Source: FEB-12 sp964503315 (lineage in GTDB: Bacteria; Zixibacteria; MSB-5A5; GN15; FEB-12). From it: DNA of 64,000 bases. The position numbers and the translations under genes are program-made. Each line of letters opens with the position of its first letter. Positions within the stretch are counted from its first letter, which is position 1. Of the stretch, positions 41,856 to 50,387 are shown piece by piece. The notes beneath the pieces were generated by a model that was given only the letters and a program-made list of their open reading frames with translations, did not search any database and had not been told where the DNA came from. The DNA is taken from NCBI GenBank assembly GCA_964503315.1, contig CAZCZL010000001.1:1-64000 (forward strand), written 5' to 3'.

Positions 41856-42674
41856 CTATAGACTACTTGCGGCGTCGCTTTGTTTAATGATTTCACGGCG
41901 TTCACACGCCGCCATTTCCACGCGCGCTACCTGCGCTTTCACCCCCGGATACTGCAACAGATCCGCATCCCCCGACGCAAATTCTACCCCAAGCGCCTCT
42001 CCCATCACCTGACGAAACAGTAAAGCATACCGTCCAAAGCGACTTTCCGACATAATTGCCAGATGGTCGTCTATCTTATCCACATCTGTATCCAACGCCG
42101 GATGCTTGCACAGCCCGGCAAGTTTGATGGAGCCGTGCTGTAACAATGCATCCCCCAATCGTTTCTGGGCCGAGGCGACAACTTTGCGCCCGTCCGCAAG
42201 AAGCTCGTACTTGGCCGACGAGGCAAAACAGGGAGCCTTGTGAAAAAACGCAGGTTGTGCGTTCTCCGGTGCTGATTTCCGGGCGTAAACTGCCGGTATT
42301 CCAACGGTGGCCGTGAACCTCCCCAATGCCTCCGCCAGATTTGCAGATACCCCCGACAGTGAGCCAACCAGAGCCGTGGAAGTCTGCCCCCGGCTATTGA
42401 CTGCAATGGAATATGTTAGCTCGGACGGGTCGTGATAAATCGCTCGCCCACCCGTCACCCGACGAATAACCGGAGTTTCCCCCACGCGCGACCAGTCAAG
42501 CGCGGATTCCCGTTTTTGGTTATAGCCGAAGGTTATGCCGCCGGGTTGCCAGCAATAAAGACGCAGGTAAACTGCCCCGGGCCTGATTACTGCTTGAGAG
42601 AGGAGATATTCGTCAACGGCCATATTGACCGCTGGCGGACATCCGAAATGAGCATAAAAAAAGGCAACCGACAT
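41856..42674 (-). CDS. Biotin/lipoate A/B protein ligase family protein
   Basis: Enzyme of 272 residues from the LplA/LipM class, which attaches lipoyl, octanoyl or biotinyl groups to carrier proteins. The N-terminus has NMAVDEYLL. The signature RRVTGGRAIYHDPSELTYS corresponds to the family's RR-x-TGGGAV-x-HD motif, and VASAQKRLGDALLQHGSIKL contains the invariant Lys and the HGS loop. There is a Cys in the middle loop (HKAPCFASS), as in LipM-type octanoyl transferases. It is 46 bases behind the sigma54-activator gene on the same strand, but a functional tie is unlikely. ATG 42674 is chosen over the TTG nine bases earlier. Confidence 0.88.
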   Translation of the reverse strand: MSVAFFYAHFGCPPAVNMAVDEYLLSQAVIRPGAVYLRLYCWQPGGITFGYNQKRESALDWSRVGETPVIRRVTGGRAIYHDPSELTYSIAVNSRGQTSTALVGSLSGVSANLAEALGRFTATVGIPAVYARKSAPENAQPAFFHKAPCFASSAKYELLADGRKVVASAQKRLGDALLQHGSIKLAGLCKHPALDTDVDKIDDHLAIMSESRFGRYALLFRQVMGEALGVEFASGDADLLQYPGVKAQVARVEMAACERREIIKQSDAASSL

Positions 42675-42720
42675 GGCCGCCAAGATACCACTAAAGGTCA
42701 GCGCCAGGCAAGTTGCCGAA

Positions 42721-45675
42721 TCAGGAAATCGCGTCGAGACGATCGAGGTCGATATTGTACTGCTTGATCTTCAAGCGCAATGTCGACTCCGGAATATTCA
42801 GGGTCGCGGCGGCGTGCTTTTTGATCCCACGCTGCTCCCGCAACGCCTTCACGATAAACTTCTTCTCCCAGAACGCGAGATAGTCGTATAGCGAATAGGT
42901 CTCGCCGAAACTCGGGTCGAAATCAGTGCTGCCATTCCCATTCCCTTGCGGCACTGCTGTCACCACGGTAGAAGCCGACGCAAACGGGCTGGAGATCTTT
43001 CCGGAAAGCAGTTCAAGCGTGATCTCTTCGTTCTCGCCGGACAACAACACCAGCTTTTTCAGCTCGTTTTCGAGTTCACGCACGTTCCCCGGCCACTCGT
43101 AAGAGATAAGCGCGCGTAAGGCTTCCGGCGCTACTCGCTTCTTACTTTCCTCCAGGAAATGGCTGACCAACAGCGGGATATCTTCTCTGCGCTCACGCAA
43201 TGGCGACAGGTGAAATGACATCGCCGACAATCTATAGTACAGATCCTGCCGGAACAGCCCCTTGGCCATCTGTTCTTTCAGGTCTTTGTTGGTCGCCGAG
43301 ATAATACGAACATCGACAGTCCGCGGCACCGTCTCGCCAAGCCGCACCAGTTCCTTCGATTCCAGAACGCGAAGGACCTTCGCCTGGATAGAGAGCGGCA
43401 TATCCGCCACTTCGTCCAGGAAGAATGTGCCGCCATCCGCTTCTTCGAATAATCCCGACTTGTCGCGGTCCGCGCCGGTAAAAGCGCCACGCTTGTACCC
43501 GAACAATTCAGACTCGAGCAAGGTCTCCGGCAGCGCCGCGCAGTTGACCGAGATGAAGCGCTTGTTCCGACGGATCGAATTGTAATGGATAGCGCGCGCC
43601 AGCAGATCTTTGCCCGTGCCGGTCTCACCTTCGATGGTGATCGAGATCGGAGAGTCGATGACCTGTCGCAATTGCGCCAGCATCTCTAGCATCTTGGCAT
43701 TCTGGGTGATGATATTCGGAAACGCCGCCTTCTCCATCAACTGGGCTTTGAGCCGGCGGTTATCTTCCATCAACTTCATCTTCTGAAGTTCGGCCGACTT
43801 AAACGCGATCAGATCGGTGAATCCTACCGCGAAATTCAACTCCGCCTGGCTGAACGGATTCAGCATGTTGTCGACCGACAGCTTATCGACATACAGATAG
43901 CGCGTGCATTGGTCGGCCATGGTGAACGGCACAACCACGACGCTGGCGATCGCCTCCGGAGTGTCCGGGAAGAGACCGTTGATATACGGATCCCGACGGC
44001 AATCGAGCAACAGAGTCGGGCGGATCTGCGAGATCTCCTGCCCCATCAGCGGCTGGAAACTGTCGACGAATTTCTTGACCTGGAGCGGCGTCAACTGCCA
44101 CGAGGCGACTATCTGAGTCCCCTCAAAATCCGGTGAATAGATCAACGCGCGATTGGCATTCGTCTTGCGGATAAGCGCCTTGAGCACGTCGTCGATCTGG
44201 ACCGTCTTCAGATCCTGCATCTCCGGCTTGCTGATAAGATTGCCAAAAACTTTGAATTCGTTCTCTTCCGATACCGCCAACGCTACTGCCTGGTCGGTCA
44301 GCGAATGCAGGAACTGGCTGACCGCGCGAACTTTCGGACGATCATCCAGCGCCATGAACAGCTTCTCTGCCCGGCTGATCTTGCGGAATCCGCGCGACAG
44401 ATCGCCACGCTGACAGGCAAACATGCCGGAACGGAAATCCGTCTCCGCCTGCCAGAACTCCAATTTCAGTTTGCGGAATATGCGGGCTGCTTCATCCAGT
44501 GATGACCGGATGATCTCGTGCTCATCAGACCCCGCGCTCATCTTAACTTCGGCGTGGGCCAACAAGGTGCGCGCCAGATCAAAGGGGTCACCGACTTGAC
44601 GAGACAGTTCCACCGCGGCCCGAATATGCTCGATAGCATCATTGAATTCTTGACGCGCCGCGAAGATGCGGGCGATGACCAGGCGGGTCATGGCGACCTC
44701 GCCCTTTTCACCCAGTTGCAGCGATAATTCCAGCCCCTTCTGGGCGTACTTCATCGATTCATCCAGATTATCCAGCGCCAGCTCGGCCTCAGCCAAGCGA
44801 CGGGCACACTGGGTGACCAGCGACGATTCGGGAGCCAGGAGACGTCCGGCGTGATATGCTTCATGCAGCAGATGTTTGGCCCGGACCGTATCGCCACGCT
44901 CCAGTGCCAGTTCACCGGCATATTCAAGATAGATGACTTTTTCGCGCTTCAGATCGAGACGAGTGATCAGGACGTTGGCTTTGTCCAACAGACGGGTCGA
45001 CGCGACAAATTCGCGGCGACGCAACTGCAGGTACGACAGCGACAGTAGATTGAGAGCTTCGGAGATCTCCTCGGCATGTCCCTGATTAAAGGTCAGCGCG
45101 GTATTGAGATCGGATTCGGCCTGAGTCCACTGCCCCAGGAGCAGTCGAATTCGACCGAGGTTACCGGTCAATTGCGCGTGCTTGCGCGGATTATCGACGA
45201 TCATACCGATCGCGTCCGCCAGGAAGTCGCTCGCGGCAGCGTATTCGCAACGGATGAACGACACGCGCGCCAATTCGTTAAGCGCGTCGATCTGACCCTC
45301 GCGGTCTCCGCCCCGACGATACGATGCCAGCGCATCCCGCGCGCGCATCTCTGAGTTCTTCAGATCACCGATCGCCGAATAAGATTTGGAGAGCACCAAT
45401 TGCACTCTGCCAAAACGTTTGTTGACGGGGAAATCGGCCAGGAGTTTCGCGCCGCGAAGGCCATACTCGATCGCGGTACGATAGGAAGCCGCTGAAAACT
45501 GACAATCCGCCTTGAGGGAGAGCAAAAGCCCCAACTCAAGATCGCTGTCCATGAAGTTCCCTTCGTCAAGCGCTTCACACTCGCGGAGAGCCGCCGAGTA
45601 TTTGCGCTGACGCAAAAGCTCCTCAATGGCCAGCAGGCGATTATCAATGACAAACTGTTGTGAGGAAAGGCTCAT
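42721..45675 (-). CDS. Sigma54-dependent activator with TPR and GAF-like sensor domains
   Basis: Transcription activator of 984 residues. The N-terminal about 450 residues form roughly ten TPR-like helical pairs (for example LEEAYHAGRLL-type repeats and NDAIEHIRAAVELSRQ). A GAF-like region (about 460-640) follows. The AAA+ domain (about 655-885) has Walker A GETGTGKD, the sigma54-contact loop GAFTGA, Walker B GGTFFLDEVADMP and the sensor VRIISATNKDL. A Fis-type helix-turn-helix closes the protein (KKHAAATLNIPESTLRLKI). All residues needed to remodel sigma54 polymerase are present. It has no receiver domain, so it should respond to a ligand or partner bound by the TPR or GAF part. The gene lies 62 bases downstream of a small secreted-protein gene on the same strand. 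Confidence 0.93.
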   Translation of the reverse strand: MSLSSQQFVIDNRLLAIEELLRQRKYSAALRECEALDEGNFMDSDLELGLLLSLKADCQFSAASYRTAIEYGLRGAKLLADFPVNKRFGRVQLVLSKSYSAIGDLKNSEMRARDALASYRRGGDREGQIDALNELARVSFIRCEYAAASDFLADAIGMIVDNPRKHAQLTGNLGRIRLLLGQWTQAESDLNTALTFNQGHAEEISEALNLLSLSYLQLRRREFVASTRLLDKANVLITRLDLKREKVIYLEYAGELALERGDTVRAKHLLHEAYHAGRLLAPESSLVTQCARRLAEAELALDNLDESMKYAQKGLELSLQLGEKGEVAMTRLVIARIFAARQEFNDAIEHIRAAVELSRQVGDPFDLARTLLAHAEVKMSAGSDEHEIIRSSLDEAARIFRKLKLEFWQAETDFRSGMFACQRGDLSRGFRKISRAEKLFMALDDRPKVRAVSQFLHSLTDQAVALAVSEENEFKVFGNLISKPEMQDLKTVQIDDVLKALIRKTNANRALIYSPDFEGTQIVASWQLTPLQVKKFVDSFQPLMGQEISQIRPTLLLDCRRDPYINGLFPDTPEAIASVVVVPFTMADQCTRYLYVDKLSVDNMLNPFSQAELNFAVGFTDLIAFKSAELQKMKLMEDNRRLKAQLMEKAAFPNIITQNAKMLEMLAQLRQVIDSPISITIEGETGTGKDLLARAIHYNSIRRNKRFISVNCAALPETLLESELFGYKRGAFTGADRDKSGLFEEADGGTFFLDEVADMPLSIQAKVLRVLESKELVRLGETVPRTVDVRIISATNKDLKEQMAKGLFRQDLYYRLSAMSFHLSPLRERREDIPLLVSHFLEESKKRVAPEALRALISYEWPGNVRELENELKKLVLLSGENEEITLELLSGKISSPFASASTVVTAVPQGNGNGSTDFDPSFGETYSLYDYLAFWEKKFIVKALREQRGIKKHAAATLNIPESTLRLKIKQYNIDLDRLDAIS

Positions 45676-45710
45676 CTTTTATTACCGCTTCTAACGACGG
45701 TTGCTGGTTT

Positions 45711-45729
45711 GGGGCTGCCACACAGCCCC
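45711..45729 (-). repeat. Hairpin between the small secreted protein gene and the sigma54 activator gene
   Basis: A perfect seven-base-pair stem (GGGGCTG and CAGCCCC) with a five-base loop lies eight bases after the stop codon at 45738. No T-run follows on the minus strand, so it is more likely an mRNA-stability or partial-attenuation element than a full terminator. Confidence 0.5.
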
Positions 45730-45737
45730 GCCCTTGC

Positions 45738-46085
45738 TTAGCGATCTGCGGTACGTACCGCCTGTCTTGCCTTCGTTCCGGACCCTGCTTGTCCGAACAT
45801 CACACGCTCCGCGAAATAGTACGAAATGCGGAAAACCAATGATGTCGTCGAGCGCGACAACAGACGTGAGTTGCTGTCCGACCCAAGAGGAGCCGATGAC
45901 GACGCAATAGCCGCTGAACCACGGCTTGGATCGTCATTTTCACCTGACGGACCACCGCTGTTCGACGTATTCCCTTTGCCGTCAGAGTCCCATGGGTGCT
46001 CACCCGAGAATCCAGGAACGGAGATGAAGATCGCAGCTAAAAGGGCGATGAGAAAAACTAGTCGTGAACGAATCGCGCCTCGCAT
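45738..46085 (-). CDS. Small secreted Gly/Ser-rich protein upstream of a TPR-sigma54 activator
   Basis: Protein of 115 residues with no family I recognise. It opens with a clear signal peptide (RLVFLIALLAAIFISVPGFSG; cleavage near residue 28). A Gly/Ser/Asn/Asp-rich, probably disordered stretch (EHPWDSDGKGNTSNSGG to SDSNS) follows, then a short hydrophobic/basic C-terminus (LVFRISYYFAERVMF). The ribosome site GGAGGT lies six bases before ATG 46085. An excellent promoter at 46188-46216 and a 5' stem-loop precede it. The following gene, 62 bases on, is the TPR-GAF-sigma54 activator. By analogy with peptide-pheromone/TPR receptor pairs it could be a signal precursor, but a structural secreted protein is equally possible. 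Confidence 0.65.
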   Translation of the reverse strand: MRGAIRSRLVFLIALLAAIFISVPGFSGEHPWDSDGKGNTSNSGGPSGENDDPSRGSAAIASSSAPLGSDSNSRLLSRSTTSLVFRISYYFAERVMFGQAGSGTKARQAVRTADR

Positions 46086-46151
46086 AGACTTACCTCCAAA
46101 CGTTGCCCATGACCAAAAGAATCAACTGTTAACTCTTATGGTCCACCTCTA

Positions 46152-46179
46152 CAGAAAATACCTGAAAGCGCATTTTCTG
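46152..46179 (-). promoter_or_regulatory. 5' UTR stem-loop of the small secreted protein mRNA
   Basis: On the minus strand CAGAAAAT and ATTTTCTG pair perfectly across a 12-base loop. The stem-loop begins within a few bases of the predicted transcript start (near 46181), about 66 bases before the ATG, as expected of a 5' stabilising or regulatory element. Confidence 0.5.
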
Positions 46180-46187
46180 CACACCTT

Positions 46188-46216
46188 ATACTAAGATTTG
46201 CGTAGGGTTCTGTCAA
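46188..46216 (-). promoter_or_regulatory. Promoter of the small secreted protein / sigma54 activator unit
   Basis: On the minus strand a perfect TTGACA (46216-46211) is followed by a 17-base spacer and TAGTAT (46193-46188). It predicts a start near 46181 and a leader of about 96 bases. Confidence 0.6.
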
Positions 46217-46312
46217 GCAATAATTTGGGAGAGCGCAGAACCTGCGAATCAGCAAGTCACACGCCAGCGTAACAGTAAGAACGGAAATCTTTTCCGTGAA
46301 AGATCGATTCTC

Positions 46313-46348
46313 ACACCAAAAACAAACGGCCGCTCCGATAAGCGACCG
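46313..46348 (-). terminator. Terminator of the aspS-phoH-pgpH-ybeY-CBS operon
   Basis: On the minus strand CGGTCGCT pairs with AGCGGCCG (one G-T pair) across a six-base loop and is followed by TTTGTTTTTGG. It lies about 47 bases past the stop of the CBS-domain gene at 46395. Confidence 0.78.
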
Positions 46349-46394
46349 CAATTATGAGCGTATTCTATTCGTTAACAACAAGTTACCAAAACGG

Positions 46395-47678
46395 TCACCC
46401 CATTACCCGAGATGTCTTTCGCCAGACTCGTACTTTCTTGATTCGCTGACCATCCAACCGGATAATCTCAAACTCCAGGTCATGCCACCCAATCGTCATC
46501 CCCGGCTTCGGAACCCCGCCAATCAGGTAATACAGCAATCCACCGACCGTATCATAATCCCCTTGTTCATAGTCGGTATCCAGCGCATCCTGCAATTCTT
46601 CCACCAGCATAGCAGCGTCCACAAGGTATCGGCCATCCGACTGCGGGATGAACTGTGCCTCCTCGATATCATGCTCATCCTGGATCTCCCCGACGATCTC
46701 CTCCAGAATATCCTCAAGTGTCACCAGGCCGGAAACCCCGCCATATTCATCCACCACGACCGCGATGTGCAGTTTCGTCGCTTTGAATTCACGAAGTAGA
46801 TCGCCGATGATCTTGGACTCCGGCACGAAGTACGCCTGCCGGAGATACTTATTGATGTCAAATCGCTCCCCCGGCTCAGGCGGATTCGCGAAGAGATCCT
46901 TTACATAGAGAATGCCGATCACTCGATCAATAGTCGTATCATACACCGGGTAGCGCGAGTAACCGTCCCGCTGGATCAACTGCTGGATCTCCCGGAAGGA
47001 CATCTCTTTGTCGATCCCGACAATATCGATGCGCGGGATCATGATCTCACGTACGACCGTCTGATCCAGGAGGAAGATCTGGCCGATCATCTTCTTTTCG
47101 TCTTCCTCGATGATAACTTCGCTGATCCCAGCCTGGTCGGCCAAGGTCTCTATCGCGCGCTCGACAATCTCTTCTTTCTGTTCCTCAGCGGTCGCTTCTT
47201 CGCTCTTGATCCGCTTCAACGCCGCTCTGTATGCAGCCACCGCGGGATAGAAAATGACGTAAATCGAGGTAACCACCCACAGGTAGCGCGGCGCGCGCGT
47301 CGGATCGATCACGCGGCGGCTCGCTTTGCGCGGCATATACTCAACTATCGCGATATAGAGAACCCAGACCACCAGCAGTCCGCCGAAGTAGAAGTAGACG
47401 CTGGATATATCGAGTTTGCTGGCTACGACCTTCACCAGGAGCGAGGACATCAGGGTGAGCAGCATCAGCGAAAACGACTTATAGATTGTCGCAATCTGCA
47501 TCAGCACTCGCGGATCACCCGCCAGCTTGATAATGAACTGACGGCGCCTGCGTGAGATGTGCGGGAGAAGTGTTTCTACCTCCTCGGGGTCCAGGTAGAC
47601 CGCGAGAGAATACAGCGACACCACATAGGTCGACAGATACGACCAGATTATGACCAGCGCATATAACCAGATATCCAT
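46395..47678 (-). CDS. CNNM/CBS-domain hemolysin-family membrane protein (CorC/HlyC type)
   Basis: Membrane protein of 427 residues. The N-terminal DUF21/CNNM transmembrane domain (about 1-165) is followed by a pair of CBS domains (about 205-330; MIPRIDIVGI, GYSRYPVYDTTIDRVIGILYVKDL, AVVVDEYGGVSGLVTLEDILEEIVG) and a C-terminal CorC_HlyC domain (about 345-420). Members are linked to magnesium and cobalt efflux or homeostasis, and the CBS pair is expected to bind adenosyl ligands. Its ATG shares one base with the ybeY stop (TAATG), so the two are translationally coupled. The phoH-HD-ybeY-CBS order is widely conserved. Confidence 0.92.
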   Translation of the reverse strand: MDIWLYALVIIWSYLSTYVVSLYSLAVYLDPEEVETLLPHISRRRRQFIIKLAGDPRVLMQIATIYKSFSLMLLTLMSSLLVKVVASKLDISSVYFYFGGLLVVWVLYIAIVEYMPRKASRRVIDPTRAPRYLWVVTSIYVIFYPAVAAYRAALKRIKSEEATAEEQKEEIVERAIETLADQAGISEVIIEEDEKKMIGQIFLLDQTVVREIMIPRIDIVGIDKEMSFREIQQLIQRDGYSRYPVYDTTIDRVIGILYVKDLFANPPEPGERFDINKYLRQAYFVPESKIIGDLLREFKATKLHIAVVVDEYGGVSGLVTLEDILEEIVGEIQDEHDIEEAQFIPQSDGRYLVDAAMLVEELQDALDTDYEQGDYDTVGGLLYYLIGGVPKPGMTIGWHDLEFEIIRLDGQRIKKVRVWRKTSRVMG

Positions 47679-48115
47679 TAGCCTATCGTTCTCCCGATCG
47701 CCCGAAGATACTTTCGCTCCCGAGCTTCCATCTTTTCCGCCTCTTTGTCAAGCTGATGATCGTAGCCAAATAGATGCATCAAACCATGACAGGTCAACCG
47801 AAGATACTCATAGCGGAGCGTATTCCCCAGCTCCTTTGCCTGTCGCGTCGCGGTAGGCACGGATATGTATATCTCGCCAAAGACTGCGTCACTGGGCTTG
47901 GCATCATCAATATTGAATGACAGCACATCGGTCGCCTTGTCTTTGCCGCGGTATTCGTCGTTCAGTTGCCGGATGCGCCGGTCAGAGGTAAAGACAAGAT
48001 TTATGGCCGCCTTCCAGTCACGCTTCGCTTCGTGTCTTGTGACTACCTTGAACAGCGCGGTCAAATCCTTTTGCGGAATCCGCGTTGGCGCCTCTTTATG
48101 AATAAGCAATCGCAT
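47678..48115 (-). CDS. ybeY: Endoribonuclease YbeY
   Basis: Zinc-dependent RNase for 16S rRNA 3'-end maturation and ribosome quality control, 145 residues. The metal-site motif HGLMHLFGYDH matches the family's H-G-x-x-H-L-x-G-Y-D-H exactly. KATDVLSFN and GEIYIS are the other diagnostic stretches. It is seven bases behind the PgpH-like gene and coupled to the CBS-domain gene. Confidence 0.97.
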   Translation of the reverse strand: MRLLIHKEAPTRIPQKDLTALFKVVTRHEAKRDWKAAINLVFTSDRRIRQLNDEYRGKDKATDVLSFNIDDAKPSDAVFGEIYISVPTATRQAKELGNTLRYEYLRLTCHGLMHLFGYDHQLDKEAEKMEARERKYLRAIGRTIG

Positions 48116-48122
48116 GAGTACG

Positions 48123-50363
48123 TCAATCTTTCTTCGGGTAGGCGACCCGCTGGTGGAAAGCGCCTATTAATACCGTAGCGAATGCTTCGCGAATTCTCGC
48201 CAGGTCACGCAGGGTCAGCGGACATTCATCCAGTTCCCCTGACTGGAATCGGTCATTGATGATCCGTTGGATCAACTCATGTATCCGCGCCGGTTTGGGA
48301 TTGTCCAGAGTCCGGCTGGCCGCTTCCACCGCGTCCGCCAGCATCGCAATACCGGTCTCCCTCACTTGCGGTTTCGGTCCGGGATAACGGAACTTATCCA
48401 CCTGCGCCGGATCAAGCCCCTGTTCTACCGCCTTATTATAGAAGTAGGTCATCACCATCGTCCCGTGGTGCTCTTCGATGAAATTCAGGACATCATCCGG
48501 GATATCGTTTTCTTCTCCGAGCGCGCGGCCACGTTTGACGTGCGCGGCCAGAATGAGTGAAGACATTGAGGGAGTCAGCGCCTCATGCTTGGAACGGACG
48601 CCCAATTGATTCTCGATGAAATACTCCGGTATTTCTATCTTTCCGATATCGTGATAATAAGTTCCCACGCGCGCCAGAAGCGGATTCGCGTGGATCGCCT
48701 TCGCCGCCGCCTCGCTCAGGTTACCTACCGAAATCGAATGGTGATAGGTCCCCGGAGCCTCCAGCGCCAGCCGCTTGAGCAGCGGATGATTGAGATCCGA
48801 TAACTCCAGTAGCGTAATATCAGTCGTGATCGAGAAGATCGACTCAAAGAACGGCAGAATGCCGATGGTAATAAGCGACGAAATGAGCGCGTTCAGGATC
48901 GCGAACTGCATCAGTTGCAGCATATCCCTCGTCGGGTTCAGCTTGAGCTGTTCGATCAGGAAGACCAGCAGGACATAAGTCAGGATGATCGACAGCGCGA
49001 TTCGATAATAATGCGATCGTTTCCGCACTTCGCGCGAAGTTATCGCCGCCACTGTCCCTACTACGACTGTCACCAACACCAGCGTAAAATCAAACCGATG
49101 CAGCACCCCCAGCAGGATCGCGAAAACGACAGTGGACAGCATGCCGACCTCGGCATCAAACAGGATCGTCACCATGATCGGGAGGACGGCAATTGGGTAG
49201 AAATAGACCGACTCGTCCCAGCCCAACCGTTTGAGGACCAGAATGAGAATGATCTGCAGGACAAACACGCCCAATAGCGCCAATAACCGGGTATTTGAAC
49301 GGTAGATATCCCGACGGAAGAAATAGAGGAAGAGATAAAGCGTTCCGAGAATGACGAAGATCAGCGCCATCCGCGCGACGATTGGGAGATAGAGCGCCAG
49401 GACGTTTCGCTCCGCCGCTTTCGCACGCAACAGGCGCGCCATCTCTTCGAGGATCATCTCCTCGCGCACGCTGACTTTGCGTCCCTGGCGGACGATCAAC
49501 TGCCCCGGCTCGACCACTTCACTGGCCGACGAAACATCATCTAGCTGTTCGTTGACGCGGCGGGCGTACTCTGCCTGATCGGGGAAAAGATTCGGCTGAA
49601 CAAAACTCCGCCCCAATAGATAGTAGAACTCGACGTCAATGGAATCAACTGATGCCAGTCGATTCAGCGCGGCCAGAAGCGTCGCGTTGGCTCCCGCGAT
49701 ATCGAGGATCTGCTCTCTAAGATAAAGCCCTTCCCAGTTCCCCCGACGGATAGAGACCATCGAGGTCGCCTCATCTCCCAAGTGCGAAAGATCCGCTACT
49801 ATCCCGATCTTGTAGATCTGTTCGGCGTAGATGCGCTGGAGACGTCGCCTGAGCAGTTCGCCGCTTTCGGCGCTGACCAGCGACTTGAATATCGCTCCCT
49901 GGCTCAGAAGTGGAAATCGCCTGGCGACCGCGTCGATAACTTCCGGGGCGGTTCGCGTGGTCGGCTCTTTGCGCGCTGATTTAACAGAGTCGATCAGTTC
50001 AATGAACTGGTCGAATGACCGGTAGATCGCCTGCGTGACCGCGGTATCTTCCCGCACGGTCATCGGAATCACCAGCCGGCGACGGTCTTTCTCTTCTTCT
50101 ATTTCCTTGGAATCTTTGAATAACGTGATCTGGAATGGGGCAATGACGTCATGCTCGGCGATATCGCCGCGGCGGGGCATATCCAGAGGGTCGAAGAAGT
50201 CTTCGGCGGGATAGGTAAACGCAATAAACGCCGCCACCGCCACCAGCATCAGTAGCTTTATCAGCTTGGCCCGCGGCGTCAGTTGCGGCTTCTGTCGGGT
50301 CACTGACTGGACCCGCAAGAGCCTCTTCACCCAACGCTTGATTCTCAGTAAGAATGCAAACAT
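48123..50363 (-). CDS. 7TM-HD hydrolase, PgpH-like (probable cyclic-di-AMP phosphodiesterase)
   Basis: Membrane hydrolase of 746 residues. One N-terminal transmembrane helix precedes an extracytoplasmic 7TMR-HDED domain (about 60-330), followed by seven transmembrane helices (about 335-490) and a cytoplasmic HD domain (about 520-735). The HD core has HHSISVGNLSEAAAKAI, YYHDIGKIEIPEYF, LSLILAAHVKRG and EEHHGT, giving the metal-binding His/Asp set. Listeria PgpH, of the same architecture, hydrolyses cyclic di-AMP. Whether this organism makes that nucleotide is not shown here. It follows phoH in the conserved operon. Confidence 0.92.
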   Translation of the reverse strand: MFAFLLRIKRWVKRLLRVQSVTRQKPQLTPRAKLIKLLMLVAVAAFIAFTYPAEDFFDPLDMPRRGDIAEHDVIAPFQITLFKDSKEIEEEKDRRRLVIPMTVREDTAVTQAIYRSFDQFIELIDSVKSARKEPTTRTAPEVIDAVARRFPLLSQGAIFKSLVSAESGELLRRRLQRIYAEQIYKIGIVADLSHLGDEATSMVSIRRGNWEGLYLREQILDIAGANATLLAALNRLASVDSIDVEFYYLLGRSFVQPNLFPDQAEYARRVNEQLDDVSSASEVVEPGQLIVRQGRKVSVREEMILEEMARLLRAKAAERNVLALYLPIVARMALIFVILGTLYLFLYFFRRDIYRSNTRLLALLGVFVLQIILILVLKRLGWDESVYFYPIAVLPIMVTILFDAEVGMLSTVVFAILLGVLHRFDFTLVLVTVVVGTVAAITSREVRKRSHYYRIALSIILTYVLLVFLIEQLKLNPTRDMLQLMQFAILNALISSLITIGILPFFESIFSITTDITLLELSDLNHPLLKRLALEAPGTYHHSISVGNLSEAAAKAIHANPLLARVGTYYHDIGKIEIPEYFIENQLGVRSKHEALTPSMSSLILAAHVKRGRALGEENDIPDDVLNFIEEHHGTMVMTYFYNKAVEQGLDPAQVDKFRYPGPKPQVRETGIAMLADAVEAASRTLDNPKPARIHELIQRIINDRFQSGELDECPLTLRDLARIREAFATVLIGAFHQRVAYPKKD

Positions 50364-50387
50364 ACGGCGGCTATCCGTGCGCCCAGT

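Noticed and set aside
46086..46394. Sigma54-type promoter (GG-N10-GC) upstream of the small secreted protein gene
   Set aside because: The closest match has the wrong distance between the GG and GC elements, whereas a strong sigma-70 promoter is present.
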